62,443 bases of DNA, from contig JAHDIR010000013.1 of assembly GCA_020630675.1 (NCBI GenBank), forward strand, positions 1 to 62,443. The letters run 5' to 3'. A program made the position numbers and the translations under genes. Below, one piece after another: positions 8,367 through 18,175 of the stretch. The notes under the pieces were generated by a model. The model was given only the letters and a program-made list of their open reading frames with translations. It was not told the origin of the DNA and ran no database searches. Origin of the DNA: Bdellovibrionales bacterium (lineage in GTDB: Bacteria; Bdellovibrionota; Bdellovibrionia; Bdellovibrionales; UBA1609). How positions within the stretch are numbered: position 1 is the first letter of the stretch; each line of letters starts with the position of its first letter.

Positions 8367-9527
8367 ATGCTAAAAGTAAAACTCATTAAAAATTTACGCA
8401 AATCTATTCTTCAAGGACACCCTTGGGTTTATAAAGACGCCATAGAAAATATTCATGGGATCGACCAGGCGCAAATTTGTAAAGTAGTTGACAATAAAAA
8501 TAAGGTTTTGGCTTGGGGTTACTTTGATCCTTACAGTGTGATTGCTGTAAGAATTTTATCATTAGATAGCAAGCCGCCAAATAAAGATTTTTTTCATGAA
8601 AAAATTCTTGGCTGTGTTTCTCAGCGCTTACGTTTTTTTGACTTACAAAAAACCAACGCTTTTCGTTTAATTAATGGTGAAGGTGATCGTCTTCCTGGTT
8701 TGGTTTGTGATATTTATAACAGAACGGCAATTTTACAAACTGATGGTTTAGGCCCCTCTCAATTTTGGGATTTAGATTTTGTCGCTCAAACATTATTAAA
8801 TAGTGGTGTCTGTCGGCGTGTTTACCATAAGCCTCGTAGTAAAAACGAAGCATCGCTGGGTCATTGGGGTGATCAGCTACAAGTGGAATTAGAAGTTATC
8901 AAAGAAAACGGTCTTAACTATTTTGTTGATATTCTTCAGGGACAAAAAACAGGTTTTTTCTTAGATCAAAGAGATAATAGAAATTATTTGCGTTATTGGG
9001 CTAAAGATAGGACCGTAGTGAATATGTTTAGCTATACTGGTGGGTTTTCTGTGGCTGCAGGAGCTGGTGAGGCCAGAAAAGTTACCAGTGTTGATATTTC
9101 TCCCAAAGCTATTTCTTTGTGTGATAAAAATTGGCAAAGCAATGAGTTTTCAAAAGAGCAGCATGAGGGGCTTTGTGTTGATGTTTTTAATTATGTTCAA
9201 GATGTATCAGAGAGCTTTGACATAGTCATTGTTGATCCTCCGTCGATGGCTCACTCCGAAAAGCAAAAAGCGGCAGCCATTGCCAAGTACAGTGATTTGT
9301 TTTGTCAAAGTGCTCGCCTTGTTAACTCGGGCGGAGATATATTTTTAAGCTCTTGTTCTAGTCACATTTCTTTTTCAGATTTTTATGAAGTGGCCGAGTC
9401 GGCTTTGTCTCAGGCTAGGCGAGTGGGTCAGGTTTTAAGGTATTCAGGGCAAGGGGTAGATCACCCCTTTTTACATATTTGCCCCGAGCAAAGGTATCTT
9501 AAGTTTTTACACTTAAAATTAAATTAG
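8367..9527 (+). CDS. Class I rRNA large-subunit methyltransferase, RlmI-like
   Basis: This 386-residue protein fits the RlmI (23S rRNA m5C1962) family. An N-terminal PUA domain (residues 1-75, with GHPWVYKDAI) is followed by a middle domain with GEGDRLPGLVCDIY, and then a SAM-binding Rossmann domain with DQRDNR, MFSYTGGFSVAA and the catalytic-loop DPPS. It lies 31 bp after ridA on the same strand. It is likely a housekeeping gene that merely adjoins the aromatic operon. The methylated position cannot be confirmed without experiment. Confidence 0.88.
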   Translation: MLKVKLIKNLRKSILQGHPWVYKDAIENIHGIDQAQICKVVDNKNKVLAWGYFDPYSVIAVRILSLDSKPPNKDFFHEKILGCVSQRLRFFDLQKTNAFRLINGEGDRLPGLVCDIYNRTAILQTDGLGPSQFWDLDFVAQTLLNSGVCRRVYHKPRSKNEASLGHWGDQLQVELEVIKENGLNYFVDILQGQKTGFFLDQRDNRNYLRYWAKDRTVVNMFSYTGGFSVAAGAGEARKVTSVDISPKAISLCDKNWQSNEFSKEQHEGLCVDVFNYVQDVSESFDIVIVDPPSMAHSEKQKAAAIAKYSDLFCQSARLVNSGGDIFLSSCSSHISFSDFYEVAESALSQARRVGQVLRYSGQGVDHPFLHICPEQRYLKFLHLKLN

Positions 9528-9540
9528 CTGAGCGCTTAAA

Positions 9541-9777
9541 CTACTGCCTCCATGTACCTAATCTTCTTCGGCAGTATTGTTCGCTTCTTTCTCTGCGACA
9601 AGCGTCGTACAAATTTTGATCGAGAGTGTTTTTCATTAAAGGTGCATGTTCGCCCGATGAAGGGTATCTATTAATGCGCTTATATTGGGCCGTGCTGTGT
9701 TGGGGGCGTTTTCCTGCGCAACTAGAAAGAAGACATAAAAGTAGGGTTGTAAATGTCGTTTTAATTACATATTTCAT
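9541..9777 (-). CDS. Small lipoprotein, unknown function
   Basis: A 78-residue protein with a short basic N-terminus, a hydrophobic core and a lipobox ending LLSSC at Cys20, so it is probably lipid-anchored. The mature part is basic and ends in an Arg-rich stretch with two Cys (ACRRERSEQYCRRR). No family is recognised. It converges with the rlmI-like gene, whose stop is only 13 bp away. Confidence 0.6.
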   Translation of the reverse strand: MKYVIKTTFTTLLLCLLSSCAGKRPQHSTAQYKRINRYPSSGEHAPLMKNTLDQNLYDACRRERSEQYCRRRLGTWRQ

Positions 9778-9908
9778 GGTTTCACCTTGGTAAAAGACAA
9801 TAATACTCTAACCTATTATCGGTGAATGGGTCGGTGGGCCTGAAGGGTCCTGGTGAAACGTCGAGTGTTTTTTGGGGGTATTGTTTCAATTTGTAACAAA
9901 AAATGAGT

Positions 9909-9946
9909 AAAAAAAAGCAAGCTTGTGAAAGAAGCCTGCTTTTTTT
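9909..9946. terminator. Bidirectional rho-independent terminator
   Basis: An A-rich run and GCAAGCTT pair across a GTGAAA-type loop with GAAGCCTGC and a T run, with one wobble/mismatch. The hairpin has A and T tracts on both sides. It lies just past the stop of the acyl-CoA dehydrogenase gene and would terminate it. Confidence 0.75.
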
Positions 9947-9964
9947 GCGAAGTTATTTTTTTAA

Positions 9965-11116
9965 TTATTTAGAGAGTTCAATTTTAGCAATAGTTTGAAG
10001 TTGCATATTAGAAGTCCCTTCATAAATTTGACCAATCTTTGCGTCACGGTAGAATTTTTCAGCTGGGTACTCTTTGGTAAAACCATTGCCACCAAAAAGA
10101 TCCACCGCCATAGAGGCTATTTTTTCAGCCGCACGCGATGAATAGAGTTTAGCCATTGCGGCTTCTTCGACAAAATCTTGACCATTGTCTTTAAGGCGAG
10201 CGGCATTGTACACCATTAAACGTGAAGCTTCGAGTTCAGTTCGCATTTCAGCGAGTTGAAATTGTACACCTTGAAATTTAGCTAGAGGTTTGCCAAATTG
10301 CTCTCGAGATTTGATATAATCTAAAGTTGCTTCATAAGCGCCCTGAGCTATACCTAGCATTTGGGCTCCAATTCCTATTCGACCTTCATTTAATGTTTCA
10401 ATAGCTATTTTATAACCTTTACCAACTTCACCAATGACATTTTCTTTAGGGACTTTGCAGTTTTCAAAAATAAGTTCACAAGTGGAACTTGCACGTATGC
10501 CAAGTTTATCTTCTTTTTTTCCGATGGTAAAACCTTCAGTGTCACGATCTACTATAAAGCCTGTAATGCCTTTGTAACCCAATTCTGGATTGATGTTAGC
10601 AAAGACTAAGAAAATTTCGGCCTCACCGGCGTTAGTGATCCAAAGCTTATGGCCATTGAGAGCATAATGGTCACCTTTGTCTTCAGCTTTTAGTTTTAAA
10701 GCAAAAGCATCACTGCCGCTTACGCTTTCACTTAAAGCATAGGCACCGACCTTGCTCTGAGCAAGTTGAGGTAAGTATTTCTTTTTTTGTTCATCATTGC
10801 CCCAGCGAATAAAGGCATTGGTCACAAGAGTATTTTGAACATCAACCATAACACTCACAGAGCCATCTACCCTAGCTATTTCTTCGACAGCAAGGCAGGC
10901 CATTGTAAATGAACTACCCACTCCACCGTATTCTTCAGGTGTTTCAATTCCCATGAAGCCCATTTCAAAAATTTGCTTAATGAGTTCTGGGCTGAGCTTG
11001 GCCTCTTCATCCATTTTAGTCACTAACGGTTTGATTTCTCCTTCAGCAAATTGTCTTACGGCGTCTTTGAAGGCTAATTCGTCCTCAGAAAGTTGGGTTA
11101 TAGCTGGGTTTGTCAT
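9965..11116 (-). CDS. Acyl-CoA dehydrogenase
   Basis: FAD-dependent acyl-CoA dehydrogenase of 383 residues, the normal length for short/branched-chain enzymes. Landmarks are the FAD/substrate segment YALSESVSGSDA, LWITNAGEA, LNEGRIGIGAQMLGIAQGA, FGGNGFTKEYP and the catalytic-base segment IYEGTSNMQ close to the C-terminus. It catalyses the alpha-beta dehydrogenation of an acyl-CoA in fatty- or amino-acid catabolism, passing electrons to ETF. It is divergent from a stand-alone B12-binding protein, which may hint at branched-chain or propionate metabolism. Chain-length preference cannot be read. Confidence 0.94.
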   Translation of the reverse strand: MTNPAITQLSEDELAFKDAVRQFAEGEIKPLVTKMDEEAKLSPELIKQIFEMGFMGIETPEEYGGVGSSFTMACLAVEEIARVDGSVSVMVDVQNTLVTNAFIRWGNDEQKKKYLPQLAQSKVGAYALSESVSGSDAFALKLKAEDKGDHYALNGHKLWITNAGEAEIFLVFANINPELGYKGITGFIVDRDTEGFTIGKKEDKLGIRASSTCELIFENCKVPKENVIGEVGKGYKIAIETLNEGRIGIGAQMLGIAQGAYEATLDYIKSREQFGKPLAKFQGVQFQLAEMRTELEASRLMVYNAARLKDNGQDFVEEAAMAKLYSSRAAEKIASMAVDLFGGNGFTKEYPAEKFYRDAKIGQIYEGTSNMQLQTIAKIELSK

Positions 11117-11300
11117 TGTATGTATTCTCCGTGTAAGAAGTTCAGTTTGATATAATTAGTTACAACTTATGGGTGAAGATAACAATGGCGATTTTTTTGA
11201 TTTGTTTTTCGGATGCGGCATATCAAGGTTCAGCTTTGATAATATGCTGCATCTAAAAAGAAGCTAGTCGTTTTAGGGATTTGAAGGTAACCTCTGGTTT

Positions 11301-11699
11301 ATGAGCAATATATATAGAGTACTAGTGGCAAAGCCAGGTTTAGATGGTCATGATCGTGGAGCTAAAGTTGTGGCTAGAGGGCTTCGAGACGCAGGGTTTG
11401 AAGTGATTTACACAGGTCTTCATCAAACTCCAGAAATGGTGGTTCAGGCGGCCCTTCAAGAAGATGTTGATATCATTGGTTTGTCTGTTTTGTCCGGAGC
11501 TCATTTGCCTCTAGTTAAAGAAATTCAAAAACTCATGAAAGAAAAAGAATTATCTAGTCCTATTTTTGTTGGTGGAATCATTCCTGATGATGACGCCGAC
11601 GAACTATTAAGTTCTGGAGTGGCCGCTGTATTTGGCCCGGGTTCGGAGTTATCGTCTATTGTTTCTCGAGTTAAAGAAATTTTATCTGGAGTTAATTAA
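11301..11699 (+). CDS. Stand-alone cobalamin-binding domain (methylmalonyl-CoA mutase C-terminal type)
   Basis: A 132-residue protein that is only the B12-binding domain of acyl-CoA mutases: [18 protein letters not shown] carries the DxHxxG motif whose His coordinates cobalt, followed by the Rossmann-like strands [11 protein letters not shown] and [11 protein letters not shown]. Separately encoded B12 subunits are known in split methylmalonyl-CoA and isobutyryl-CoA mutases, so a large mutase subunit should exist elsewhere in the genome. The stop codon abuts the GTG of the next gene. Confidence 0.88.
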   Translation: MSNIYRVLVAKPGLDGHDRGAKVVARGLRDAGFEVIYTGLHQTPEMVVQAALQEDVDIIGLSVLSGAHLPLVKEIQKLMKEKELSSPIFVGGIIPDDDADELLSSGVAAVFGPGSELSSIVSRVKEILSGVN

Positions 11700-12362
11700 G
11701 TGGATATTGATTTAGTCTCGGCCTTGCCGAGAATTGCGATGTTCTTTCCTGTGTTTTTATTTTCTCTTTGTTTTCATGAGTATGCTCATGGCTGGATGGC
11801 CAAGCGTTTAGGTGATGATACGGCCGAGCAAATGGGTCGTCTATCTATGAATCCCGTTGTTCACGCAGATATTCTGGGCACGATTGTGTTGCCTCTTTTT
11901 TCTTTACTTAGTGGCTATGCTTTGTTTGGTTGGGCTAAGCCTGTACCAGTGAACCCTAGAAATTTTAAGTCTCCTGAAAAAGATATGTTTTGGGTGGCTT
12001 TTGCCGGCCCTTTATCAAATGTTTTGTTGGCTATTCTTGGCGCATTTATTTTAGTTATTGGGTTGGGCTTTGTTGCTCCTGGCTCTGGTCAAAAAAACTT
12101 TCACCAGTTTTTTAATCAATTTATTTTCTTTAATATTTTATTAGCTCTATTTAACATGATTCCTTTGCACCCTTTAGATGGGGGTAAAGTGATTCAGCGT
12201 TTTATTCCTCGTTCATGGAACCGTGCTCTAGAAGAAAACCAAAATATTTTACAGATGGTATTGATTGGCTTTCTAATAATGGGTGGGTTTAGATATTTGG
12301 CGGGCCCAATTATGGCCATGCAAAGAACACTGATTATTGGTGTGGCCACTCTATTTTCCTAA
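11700..12362 (+). CDS. Site-2 protease family membrane protein (peptidase M50)
   Basis: A 220-residue polytopic membrane protein with the zinc-metalloprotease motif HEYAH near residue 25 (HExxH) and the third-ligand segment NMIPLHPLDGG near residue 155. It is a short, PDZ-less M50 protein like those next to scpA in many bacteria. Members cleave membrane-embedded segments of anti-sigma factors or signal remnants; the substrate is unknown. It starts at GTG 11700, directly after the previous stop with GGAG upstream, and lies upstream of scpA-scpB. Confidence 0.88.
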   Translation: MDIDLVSALPRIAMFFPVFLFSLCFHEYAHGWMAKRLGDDTAEQMGRLSMNPVVHADILGTIVLPLFSLLSGYALFGWAKPVPVNPRNFKSPEKDMFWVAFAGPLSNVLLAILGAFILVIGLGFVAPGSGQKNFHQFFNQFIFFNILLALFNMIPLHPLDGGKVIQRFIPRSWNRALEENQNILQMVLIGFLIMGGFRYLAGPIMAMQRTLIIGVATLFS

Positions 12363-12407
12363 TGCAATGTTGCTCTTTTTTTTAACTTAACATTTTATTT
12401 TTTGGAG

Positions 12408-12554
12408 TTATGGCCTGTCTGTAGCTTTTGGGACTTTTATTTCAGGTAAAGGCTGAGGTGGCCTCTTGAAATCCCTGTAATAACCGAGGATTTTCATTAA
12501 TGCGGCGGATAATAAATCAAGAGCTTTTTGTTGATCATTGCCTAAGGTCTTGGT
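12408..12554 (-). other. Coding-like open frame without a standard start
   Basis: On the minus strand 49 codons are open between two stops and read like protein (KALDLLSAALMKILGYY, then a proline-rich RPPQPLPEIKVPK ending). The only standard start is an internal ATG about one third of the way in. It may be the 3' remnant of a lost gene, a very small protein, or chance. It sits antisense in the gap before scpA. Confidence 0.25.
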
Positions 12555-12599
12555 TCAATAGGTTTGGTCAAATTCTTTGCTGAAGGGAAAATACGCGTT

Positions 12600-13640
12600 T
12601 TGAGTTTAAATATACAAATAGAAAAATTTGAAGGCCCTCTGGCGTTATTGTTACACCTTATTCGTAAAGAAGAGATGGATATTTTTGATATTAATGTTCA
12701 TCATATCACCACGCAATACTTAGCCTATATCAAAGTTATGAAACAATTAGATCTTGAAGTGGCCGGTGAGTTTGTAGCCATGGCTGCAACCCTTATTCAC
12801 ATCAAATCTAAAATGTTACTTCCTCAGTACGATGAAGACGGTGAAGAGATTGAAGTGGATGACCCAAGAAAAGAATTGGTCCAAAAGCTAATAGATTACC
12901 AAAAGTATAAAGAAGCCTCTGAAAAGTTGTATGCAAGAACCTTAGTTGGGCGTGATGTCTGGTTGCGTGGAATGAAAGAAGATTTTTCTGGCCACCAACC
13001 CGAAGAAGAAATTGTTATTGAAGACAATCCTCTATTTTCATTAATTGCTGCTTACCGCTGGAGTTTAAAGAATATGAAAAAAACAGTTCATCGAGTGATG
13101 GGTGAGCTACAATCTATTTCTGAACGTGTGCTTGAAATGCGCGATCGTTTAATTCCTGGCCGTACAGTTAAATTTTATCAACTTATAGATGCAACGGGAG
13201 AGTATAAACAAGGTCAAGTGCTCATGACTTTTCTTTCTATGCTTGAGTTGGCAAAAATTGGTTTAGTTTCTTTGTTTCAATCAGATAACTTTTCTGAAAT
13301 ACATGTGACCACCAAGCGACAAATTGATCATAATGTTTTAGATAGCGTTGAAGACTACGAGTCCAATGTTAGTGGAGGTTTGCAAGATCAAGCTTCACTT
13401 TTTGACTCTCCTCAGCCGAAGCAGTTGTCAATAGGTGAGGAGCTTCAGCAAGAAATGGAATCAGCTGATGATGAACCTGAGTCCATAAATTCTGTTAACT
13501 CCTATGCTGCTGACACTCCGACAGTTTTTGTAAAAGAAGAAGATCAACCATTAGAAGAAGAAATAGCCAGTGATGAAGATATATTGTTGGAAGAGCAGCG
13601 ACTCAATTTGAAAGGACAAGAGGGAGAGAATAACTTATGA
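12600..13640 (+). CDS. scpA: Segregation and condensation protein A (ScpA)
   Basis: Kleisin subunit that bridges SMC heads in the Smc-ScpAB condensin. The N-terminal motif FEGPLALLLHLIRKEEMDI and the repeated hydrophobic helices are typical, and the winged helix with LELAKIGLVSLFQ lies before residue 250. A tail of roughly 85 residues follows, rich in Asp/Glu/Ser/Gln and probably disordered; family members usually end near residue 250. The start is uncertain: TTG 12600 has GAAGGG upstream and leaves few residues before the conserved motif, while TTG 12564 would add 12. The stop overlaps scpB by ATGA. Confidence 0.9.
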   Translation: MSLNIQIEKFEGPLALLLHLIRKEEMDIFDINVHHITTQYLAYIKVMKQLDLEVAGEFVAMAATLIHIKSKMLLPQYDEDGEEIEVDDPRKELVQKLIDYQKYKEASEKLYARTLVGRDVWLRGMKEDFSGHQPEEEIVIEDNPLFSLIAAYRWSLKNMKKTVHRVMGELQSISERVLEMRDRLIPGRTVKFYQLIDATGEYKQGQVLMTFLSMLELAKIGLVSLFQSDNFSEIHVTTKRQIDHNVLDSVEDYESNVSGGLQDQASLFDSPQPKQLSIGEELQQEMESADDEPESINSVNSYAADTPTVFVKEEDQPLEEEIASDEDILLEEQRLNLKGQEGENNL

Positions 13641-15085
13641 ATGATATCGAACCTGAAATTGAACGTGTAGATATTGATGACACCTCAGTGGATACAATAG
13701 ACCCTTCTGATGTTGAAGCTAGCAGTGAAGAAGAAACCATATCACAAGACGTTATCGAATCAGAAGAAGTTCAGCCACTTGATTTAGATGGGCAAGTTTT
13801 AACGGATGAGGTTTCTGATCAAGAAACAGTAGACGCTTCTGCTGGTGAGCTCGAAGAGTACAGCTCTGAAGTTATTGAAGAAATTGAGTACCTAGAAGAT
13901 CAGCAGGTTCTATCTATTATTGAAAGTATTCTCTTTGCTTCCAGTAAACCTCAGGGCTTAAGTGTTTTTAAGCAAGTTTTTAAGGGAACGGATGTTGATA
14001 GCGCTAAAATCAAAAAAAGCATTGAAGCTTTAAAAATTGATTACGCTGGTGGAAGCCGTGGAATTACTATTGAAGAAACTACCGGTGGTTTTCAGTTAAG
14101 AACTAAATCAGACAATATGGTGTTTCTTAAGCGCATGATTAAAGGAAGGAGCTTTAAGTTGTCAGGCCCGGCTTTAGAAGTTTTATCAATCGTAGCTTAT
14201 AAACAACCTTGTATTAAGTCTGACGTTGATGAAATTCGTGGTGTAGAGTCAGGGCATATTTTACGAGGTTTAATGGATAGAGGTTTGGTTTCTTTTGCTG
14301 GGAAAAGTGAGTTACCAGGAAAACCAATGCTTTATGTGACAAGTCGTAAGTTCTTAGAAATTTTTGGTTTAAGAAATTTAAATGAGCTCCCTTCTCTCTC
14401 TGAAATTGACGAGCTTCTGCCTGAAGGTATCGAAGAGCAAGCTGAAGAAAAGCAAACTCTCGATCAGCTGACAGATCAGCTGTCTAAAGATGCTGTTGAG
14501 ACATACTCAGAAGGAGAAGAAGAGCTGGGTAAAATCACTGAAAAATTATCTGCCATATCATCAAGCACTGAATTTTTTGAAATGGAAAAGCAGCGTTTGA
14601 AGAAAGAAAAAGAAGAGATGCGGGCTCAAGATATTGAAGATGCTTTAACTGTCGGTGAAGATGTGCCGGCAAAAGATATTAAATGGTTGGAGCGATACAA
14701 AGAAAATTTACAAGCCCAGGAGCAAGAGCAAGCTGAAGAGCATGGGCAAGAAACAGATTCAGTGCACGTCCAAGCCGCAGAGGGTGCTATTAATACTGAA
14801 GATCTTGTTTCAGACGCAAGCTCGTTTGACGACCCTCAAGACGCAGAGGTAGATCCGCAAGAAGTTGCTGCCTCTTCAGAGATAGATACTCAAGAATTCA
14901 GTGTCGAGGAAGCTGCCGCAGAAATTGATTCCCAAGAACTCAGTGCCGAGGAAGTCACTGCAACAGTTGATTCGCAAGAGCCTAGTGTTGAAGTGTCTGC
15001 CGCACAAGAGGCCACAGAGGCCAATAAAATAGGTGATGTTGATGTTTCAAGTTTGAAGGATGATCTTGACTTTTTAGACAGTTAA
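13637..15085 (+). CDS. scpB: Segregation and condensation protein B (ScpB), with long acidic extensions
   Basis: The 482-residue product is more than twice the usual ScpB length. The two winged-helix domains that bind ScpA occupy about residues 90-245, with SIIESILFAS, LSIVAYKQPC and SGHILRGLMDRGLV. They are flanked by about 90 acidic residues before and about 235 after, including an imperfect tandem unit (VDPQE/IDTQE/IDSQE/VDSQE with SVEE/SAEE) between residues 405 and 465. The extensions look disordered. Coupled to scpA by ATGA, so both are made together for chromosome condensation and segregation. Confidence 0.92.
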   Translation: MNDIEPEIERVDIDDTSVDTIDPSDVEASSEEETISQDVIESEEVQPLDLDGQVLTDEVSDQETVDASAGELEEYSSEVIEEIEYLEDQQVLSIIESILFASSKPQGLSVFKQVFKGTDVDSAKIKKSIEALKIDYAGGSRGITIEETTGGFQLRTKSDNMVFLKRMIKGRSFKLSGPALEVLSIVAYKQPCIKSDVDEIRGVESGHILRGLMDRGLVSFAGKSELPGKPMLYVTSRKFLEIFGLRNLNELPSLSEIDELLPEGIEEQAEEKQTLDQLTDQLSKDAVETYSEGEEELGKITEKLSAISSSTEFFEMEKQRLKKEKEEMRAQDIEDALTVGEDVPAKDIKWLERYKENLQAQEQEQAEEHGQETDSVHVQAAEGAINTEDLVSDASSFDDPQDAEVDPQEVAASSEIDTQEFSVEEAAAEIDSQELSAEEVTATVDSQEPSVEVSAAQEATEANKIGDVDVSSLKDDLDFLDS

Positions 15086-15135
15086 TTTTTTGTCAAAGGT
15101 TTTGGTGTTTTATTAATGAATCATCTAAGACCTAA

Positions 15136-15150
15136 AAGCACTTAGTGCTT
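15136..15150. terminator. Short convergent hairpin between scpB and dus
   Basis: AAGCAC-TTA-GTGCTT is a perfect 6-bp hairpin whose 3' half overlaps the last codons of the dus gene. Flanking A and T runs on both sides suit bidirectional termination between the two convergent genes. Confidence 0.5.
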
Positions 15151-16119
15151 CAGACTTTTTATTTTTTTGCGTGTACATTCTTGAATTTCTACTAAGGTTT
15201 TCAACCTCTTAATTTCTTGAAATAAATCCAATACCCCAGGATAGGTACGGCCCAAGTATCGAGCCCATTGTTTACTGCGGTTAACAGCAAATTTTTCGTC
15301 TTTAAAATCAGCCGACCTCTTGCCAAATTTTAAAAATAAAGTTTCTAAAACTTGATGAGCGCTCATGGGAGAATAAGTCGGCTTATCGCCTTTAGGTTTT
15401 TGGGTGGCTCTAATTTCTTTTGCTAGGTCGGGGCGAGCAAAGGCCGGTCGACCCAACGAAATATCTTTGCAGCCCGACACCTCAACACAACGTAAATAAT
15501 CTTCCGGGCTCCAAATATCTCCGTTAGCAATGACTGGAATTTGAACATGATCTTTCATTTGCGCAATATATTCCCAGTGAGCAGGAGGTTTGTAGCCTTC
15601 TATTTTTGTTCGTGCGTGCACAGTCAGGCGGGTGGCGCCGCCGCTACAGCTAGCTTGAGCAATGTCCTTGCACAGCGATTTATCTTCAAAGCCAAGGCGA
15701 ACCTTACTGGTGACTGGAACTTCAGGGGGAAGAATGCTTTTTATCTTCGAGATGATATTAAAAAGTCGTTCTGGGTTTTTCAGTAAAGTGGCTCCGCCAT
15801 CATGTCGGTTGACCGTTTTAGCTGGGCAACCGAAATTAAGATCAATGCCAAGGGCTCCAAGTTCGTAGGCTTTATGGGCATTTTCCGCTAATAAATTGGG
15901 GTTGCCGCCCAAGAGCTGTAAAAACACAGGCACACCAGAAGTTGTTTTCCCTTCATTAAGAAGCTCTGGGGCATATCTTAAAAAAACTTTGTCGGGGATA
16001 AGCTGATGAGTCACACGAATAAATTCAGTTACACATTGATCAAAGCCTCCGACTTCGGTCAATATTTCTCGGGTGATAAAGTCGAACACTCCCTCCATGG
16101 GAGCTATTGAAATAAACAT
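15142..16119 (-). CDS. tRNA-dihydrouridine synthase
   Basis: FMN-dependent enzyme of 325 residues reducing specific uridines of tRNA to dihydrouridine. Family landmarks: APMEGVFD at the start (FMN-binding strand), NFGCPAKTVNRHDGGATLL with the catalytic Cys, VTSKVRLG, HARTKIEGY and the phosphate-binding IANGDIWSP. The C-terminal helical tRNA-binding domain begins near residue 245. The class (DusA, B or C) is not certain; the MEGV start resembles DusC. It is 18 bp downstream of the EVE gene, so the two are probably co-transcribed. Confidence 0.9.
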   Translation of the reverse strand: MFISIAPMEGVFDFITREILTEVGGFDQCVTEFIRVTHQLIPDKVFLRYAPELLNEGKTTSGVPVFLQLLGGNPNLLAENAHKAYELGALGIDLNFGCPAKTVNRHDGGATLLKNPERLFNIISKIKSILPPEVPVTSKVRLGFEDKSLCKDIAQASCSGGATRLTVHARTKIEGYKPPAHWEYIAQMKDHVQIPVIANGDIWSPEDYLRCVEVSGCKDISLGRPAFARPDLAKEIRATQKPKGDKPTYSPMSAHQVLETLFLKFGKRSADFKDEKFAVNRSKQWARYLGRTYPGVLDLFQEIKRLKTLVEIQECTRKKIKSLKH

Positions 16120-16137
16120 AGAATAGATGAGCTTAGT

Positions 16138-16599
16138 TTAAGATTCACAGTGCTTAACGATGATATCAAATTGTTTCTTGCTAACGGGTTGCACAGATAA
16201 GCGCGAACGATTCACTAAAGGCATATCAGCCAAAGACTTCATTTCTTTCACCTCGTTGAGGCTTAGCATATTTTTGAAAGTCTTTTTGTATTTAACTTCA
16301 ACGCACTCCCAGCGAGGTTTTTCTTGGGTGGATTTTGGGTCAAAGTACTTTGAATTTTTTTTGAATTGAGTAGGATCAGGCACTGCTTTTTTAGAAACTT
16401 GTGCTAGGCCGACAACACCAGGAGGTTTGGCATTTGAGTGGTAAAAAAGAATTTGATCGCCCACATTCATTTCTTTCATAAAGTTTCGGGCCTGATAATT
16501 GCGAACGCCGTCCCATAAAGATTTTTTTTCTTTTTTTAATTGCTCTAATGGATAGGTGTCAGGTTCAGACTTCATTAACCAATACTTAATTTCACTCAT
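16138..16599 (-). CDS. EVE domain protein
   Basis: A 153-residue single EVE domain (PUA-like fold; thymocyte nuclear protein 1 type). It opens with YWLMKSEPDTYP, followed by LWDGVRNYQARNFM and a VGDQILFYHSN turn, the residues that build the modified-base pocket. EVE domains are thought to bind modified bases in DNA or RNA, and co-location with a tRNA-modification gene is consistent with an RNA role. Length matches the family. Confidence 0.92.
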   Translation of the reverse strand: MSEIKYWLMKSEPDTYPLEQLKKEKKSLWDGVRNYQARNFMKEMNVGDQILFYHSNAKPPGVVGLAQVSKKAVPDPTQFKKNSKYFDPKSTQEKPRWECVEVKYKKTFKNMLSLNEVKEMKSLADMPLVNRSRLSVQPVSKKQFDIIVKHCES

Positions 16600-16785
16600 G
16601 ATGGGTCCCGGTAAAAATATTATTTTAAGCTCTTAGCTGGTTTAGACAATTTTTTAAAAAAGAGCAAGAGCCAAGTAACATAATATTTATATTTTGAGAA
16701 CCTTCGTTCGCCTCTGGGCGCCTTGAGTTTCTTTCGGAAGCAGTTAAAACTGTCCCTTTATTTTTGGTAGAAAAGGAGATGAGTC

Positions 16786-18174
16786 ATGGAATTTAGAATT
16801 GAAAAAGATAGTATGGGTGAAGTAGAGGTTCCTAGCTCCGCTTATTGGGGAGCTCAAACACAGCGTTCTCTTGAAAATTTCAAAATTGGCTCTGATAAGT
16901 TTCCAAGGGAAATGATTCGGGCTCTTGGCATTTTAAAAAAATCTGCGGCCAAGGCCAACACAGATTTGGGTTTATTGAGTCAAGAAAAGTATGGTTATAT
17001 TGAGCAGTCGGCGAATGAAGTGATCAGTGGTCAATTGGATGAACATTTTCCTTTAGTTGTTTGGCAAACCGGAAGTGGTACTCAAACAAATATGAATTCA
17101 AACGAAGTTATCGCCAATCGAGCCATTGAAATCAAGGGGGGAGAAAGGGGCGATAAATCTATTCACCCCAATGATGATATAAATAAGGCACAGAGTTCAA
17201 ATGACACCTTTCCTACGGCGATGCATATTGCTGTAACAGAGCAAATTCATCATCGTCTTTTAGGCGCTTTACAAGAGCTTTCGGGTGAGTTTCAGCGAAA
17301 AGTTGAAAAATTTAACTCAGTGGTAAAAATTGGACGAACTCACTTGATGGATGCGACTCCTCTTACCTTAGGCCAAGAATTTTCTGGTTATGTTGAGCAG
17401 TTGAATAAAGGCTTAGTTCGCGTTAAGTCGACTTTGCCTCATATGTATCAGTTAGCTATCGGCGGCACTGCTGTCGGAACGGGTTTAAATACTCACCCGG
17501 AGTTTTCAGATCGTGTAGCAAAAGCTATTTCTGAAGAAACAAAACTTCCCTTTGTTTCAGCTCCCAATAAATTTGAATCTTTAGCTGCTCATGATGCCCT
17601 CGTTGAGGTGAGTGGAGCACTTAAAGTTGTTGCCTGTAGTTTAATGAAAATTGCTAACGATGTCCGCTGGCTTGGTAGTGGCCCACGGTGTGGCTTAGGA
17701 GAGATATTATTGCCTGCCAACGAACCAGGAAGTTCTATTATGCCTGGAAAAGTGAATCCTACACAGTGTGAAGCGATGACGATGGTTTGTGCTCAGGTGA
17801 TTGGTAATGATATGGCGGTTTCTGTGGGAGGAAGCTCTGGCAATTTTGAGTTAAACGTTTACAAGCCCATGATGGTTTTTAATGTTCTTAATTCCATTCG
17901 TTTGTTAAGTGATGCTTGTGATAGTTTCAGAGAAAAATGTGTGGTAGGTATTGAGGCTAATCCATCTCGTATCCAAGCTCATTTAGAAAATTCTTTAATG
18001 CTTGTAACAGCATTAAACCCACATATCGGATATGATAATGCTGCGAAAATTGCAAAAACAGCCTATGAAAAAGGAATCACTTTAAAGCAGGCCGGTAAAG
18101 AGTTAAACCTTATTGATGAAGCCACTTTTGATAAAGTTGTGCAGCCTGAAAAAATGATTGGACCATCGGCTTAA
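16786..18174 (+). CDS. fumC: Fumarate hydratase class II
   Basis: Fumarase C (462 residues, standard length) interconverts fumarate and malate in the TCA cycle. Visible are the N-terminal DSMGEVEVP, the B-site/A-site segments [15 protein letters not shown] and [27 protein letters not shown], and the superfamily signature [26 protein letters not shown] precedes ATG 16786. The next gene starts two bases after the stop, so they form one transcript. Confidence 0.97.
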   Translation: MEFRIEKDSMGEVEVPSSAYWGAQTQRSLENFKIGSDKFPREMIRALGILKKSAAKANTDLGLLSQEKYGYIEQSANEVISGQLDEHFPLVVWQTGSGTQTNMNSNEVIANRAIEIKGGERGDKSIHPNDDINKAQSSNDTFPTAMHIAVTEQIHHRLLGALQELSGEFQRKVEKFNSVVKIGRTHLMDATPLTLGQEFSGYVEQLNKGLVRVKSTLPHMYQLAIGGTAVGTGLNTHPEFSDRVAKAISEETKLPFVSAPNKFESLAAHDALVEVSGALKVVACSLMKIANDVRWLGSGPRCGLGEILLPANEPGSSIMPGKVNPTQCEAMTMVCAQVIGNDMAVSVGGSSGNFELNVYKPMMVFNVLNSIRLLSDACDSFREKCVVGIEANPSRIQAHLENSLMLVTALNPHIGYDNAAKIAKTAYEKGITLKQAGKELNLIDEATFDKVVQPEKMIGPSA

Positions 18175-18175
18175 T

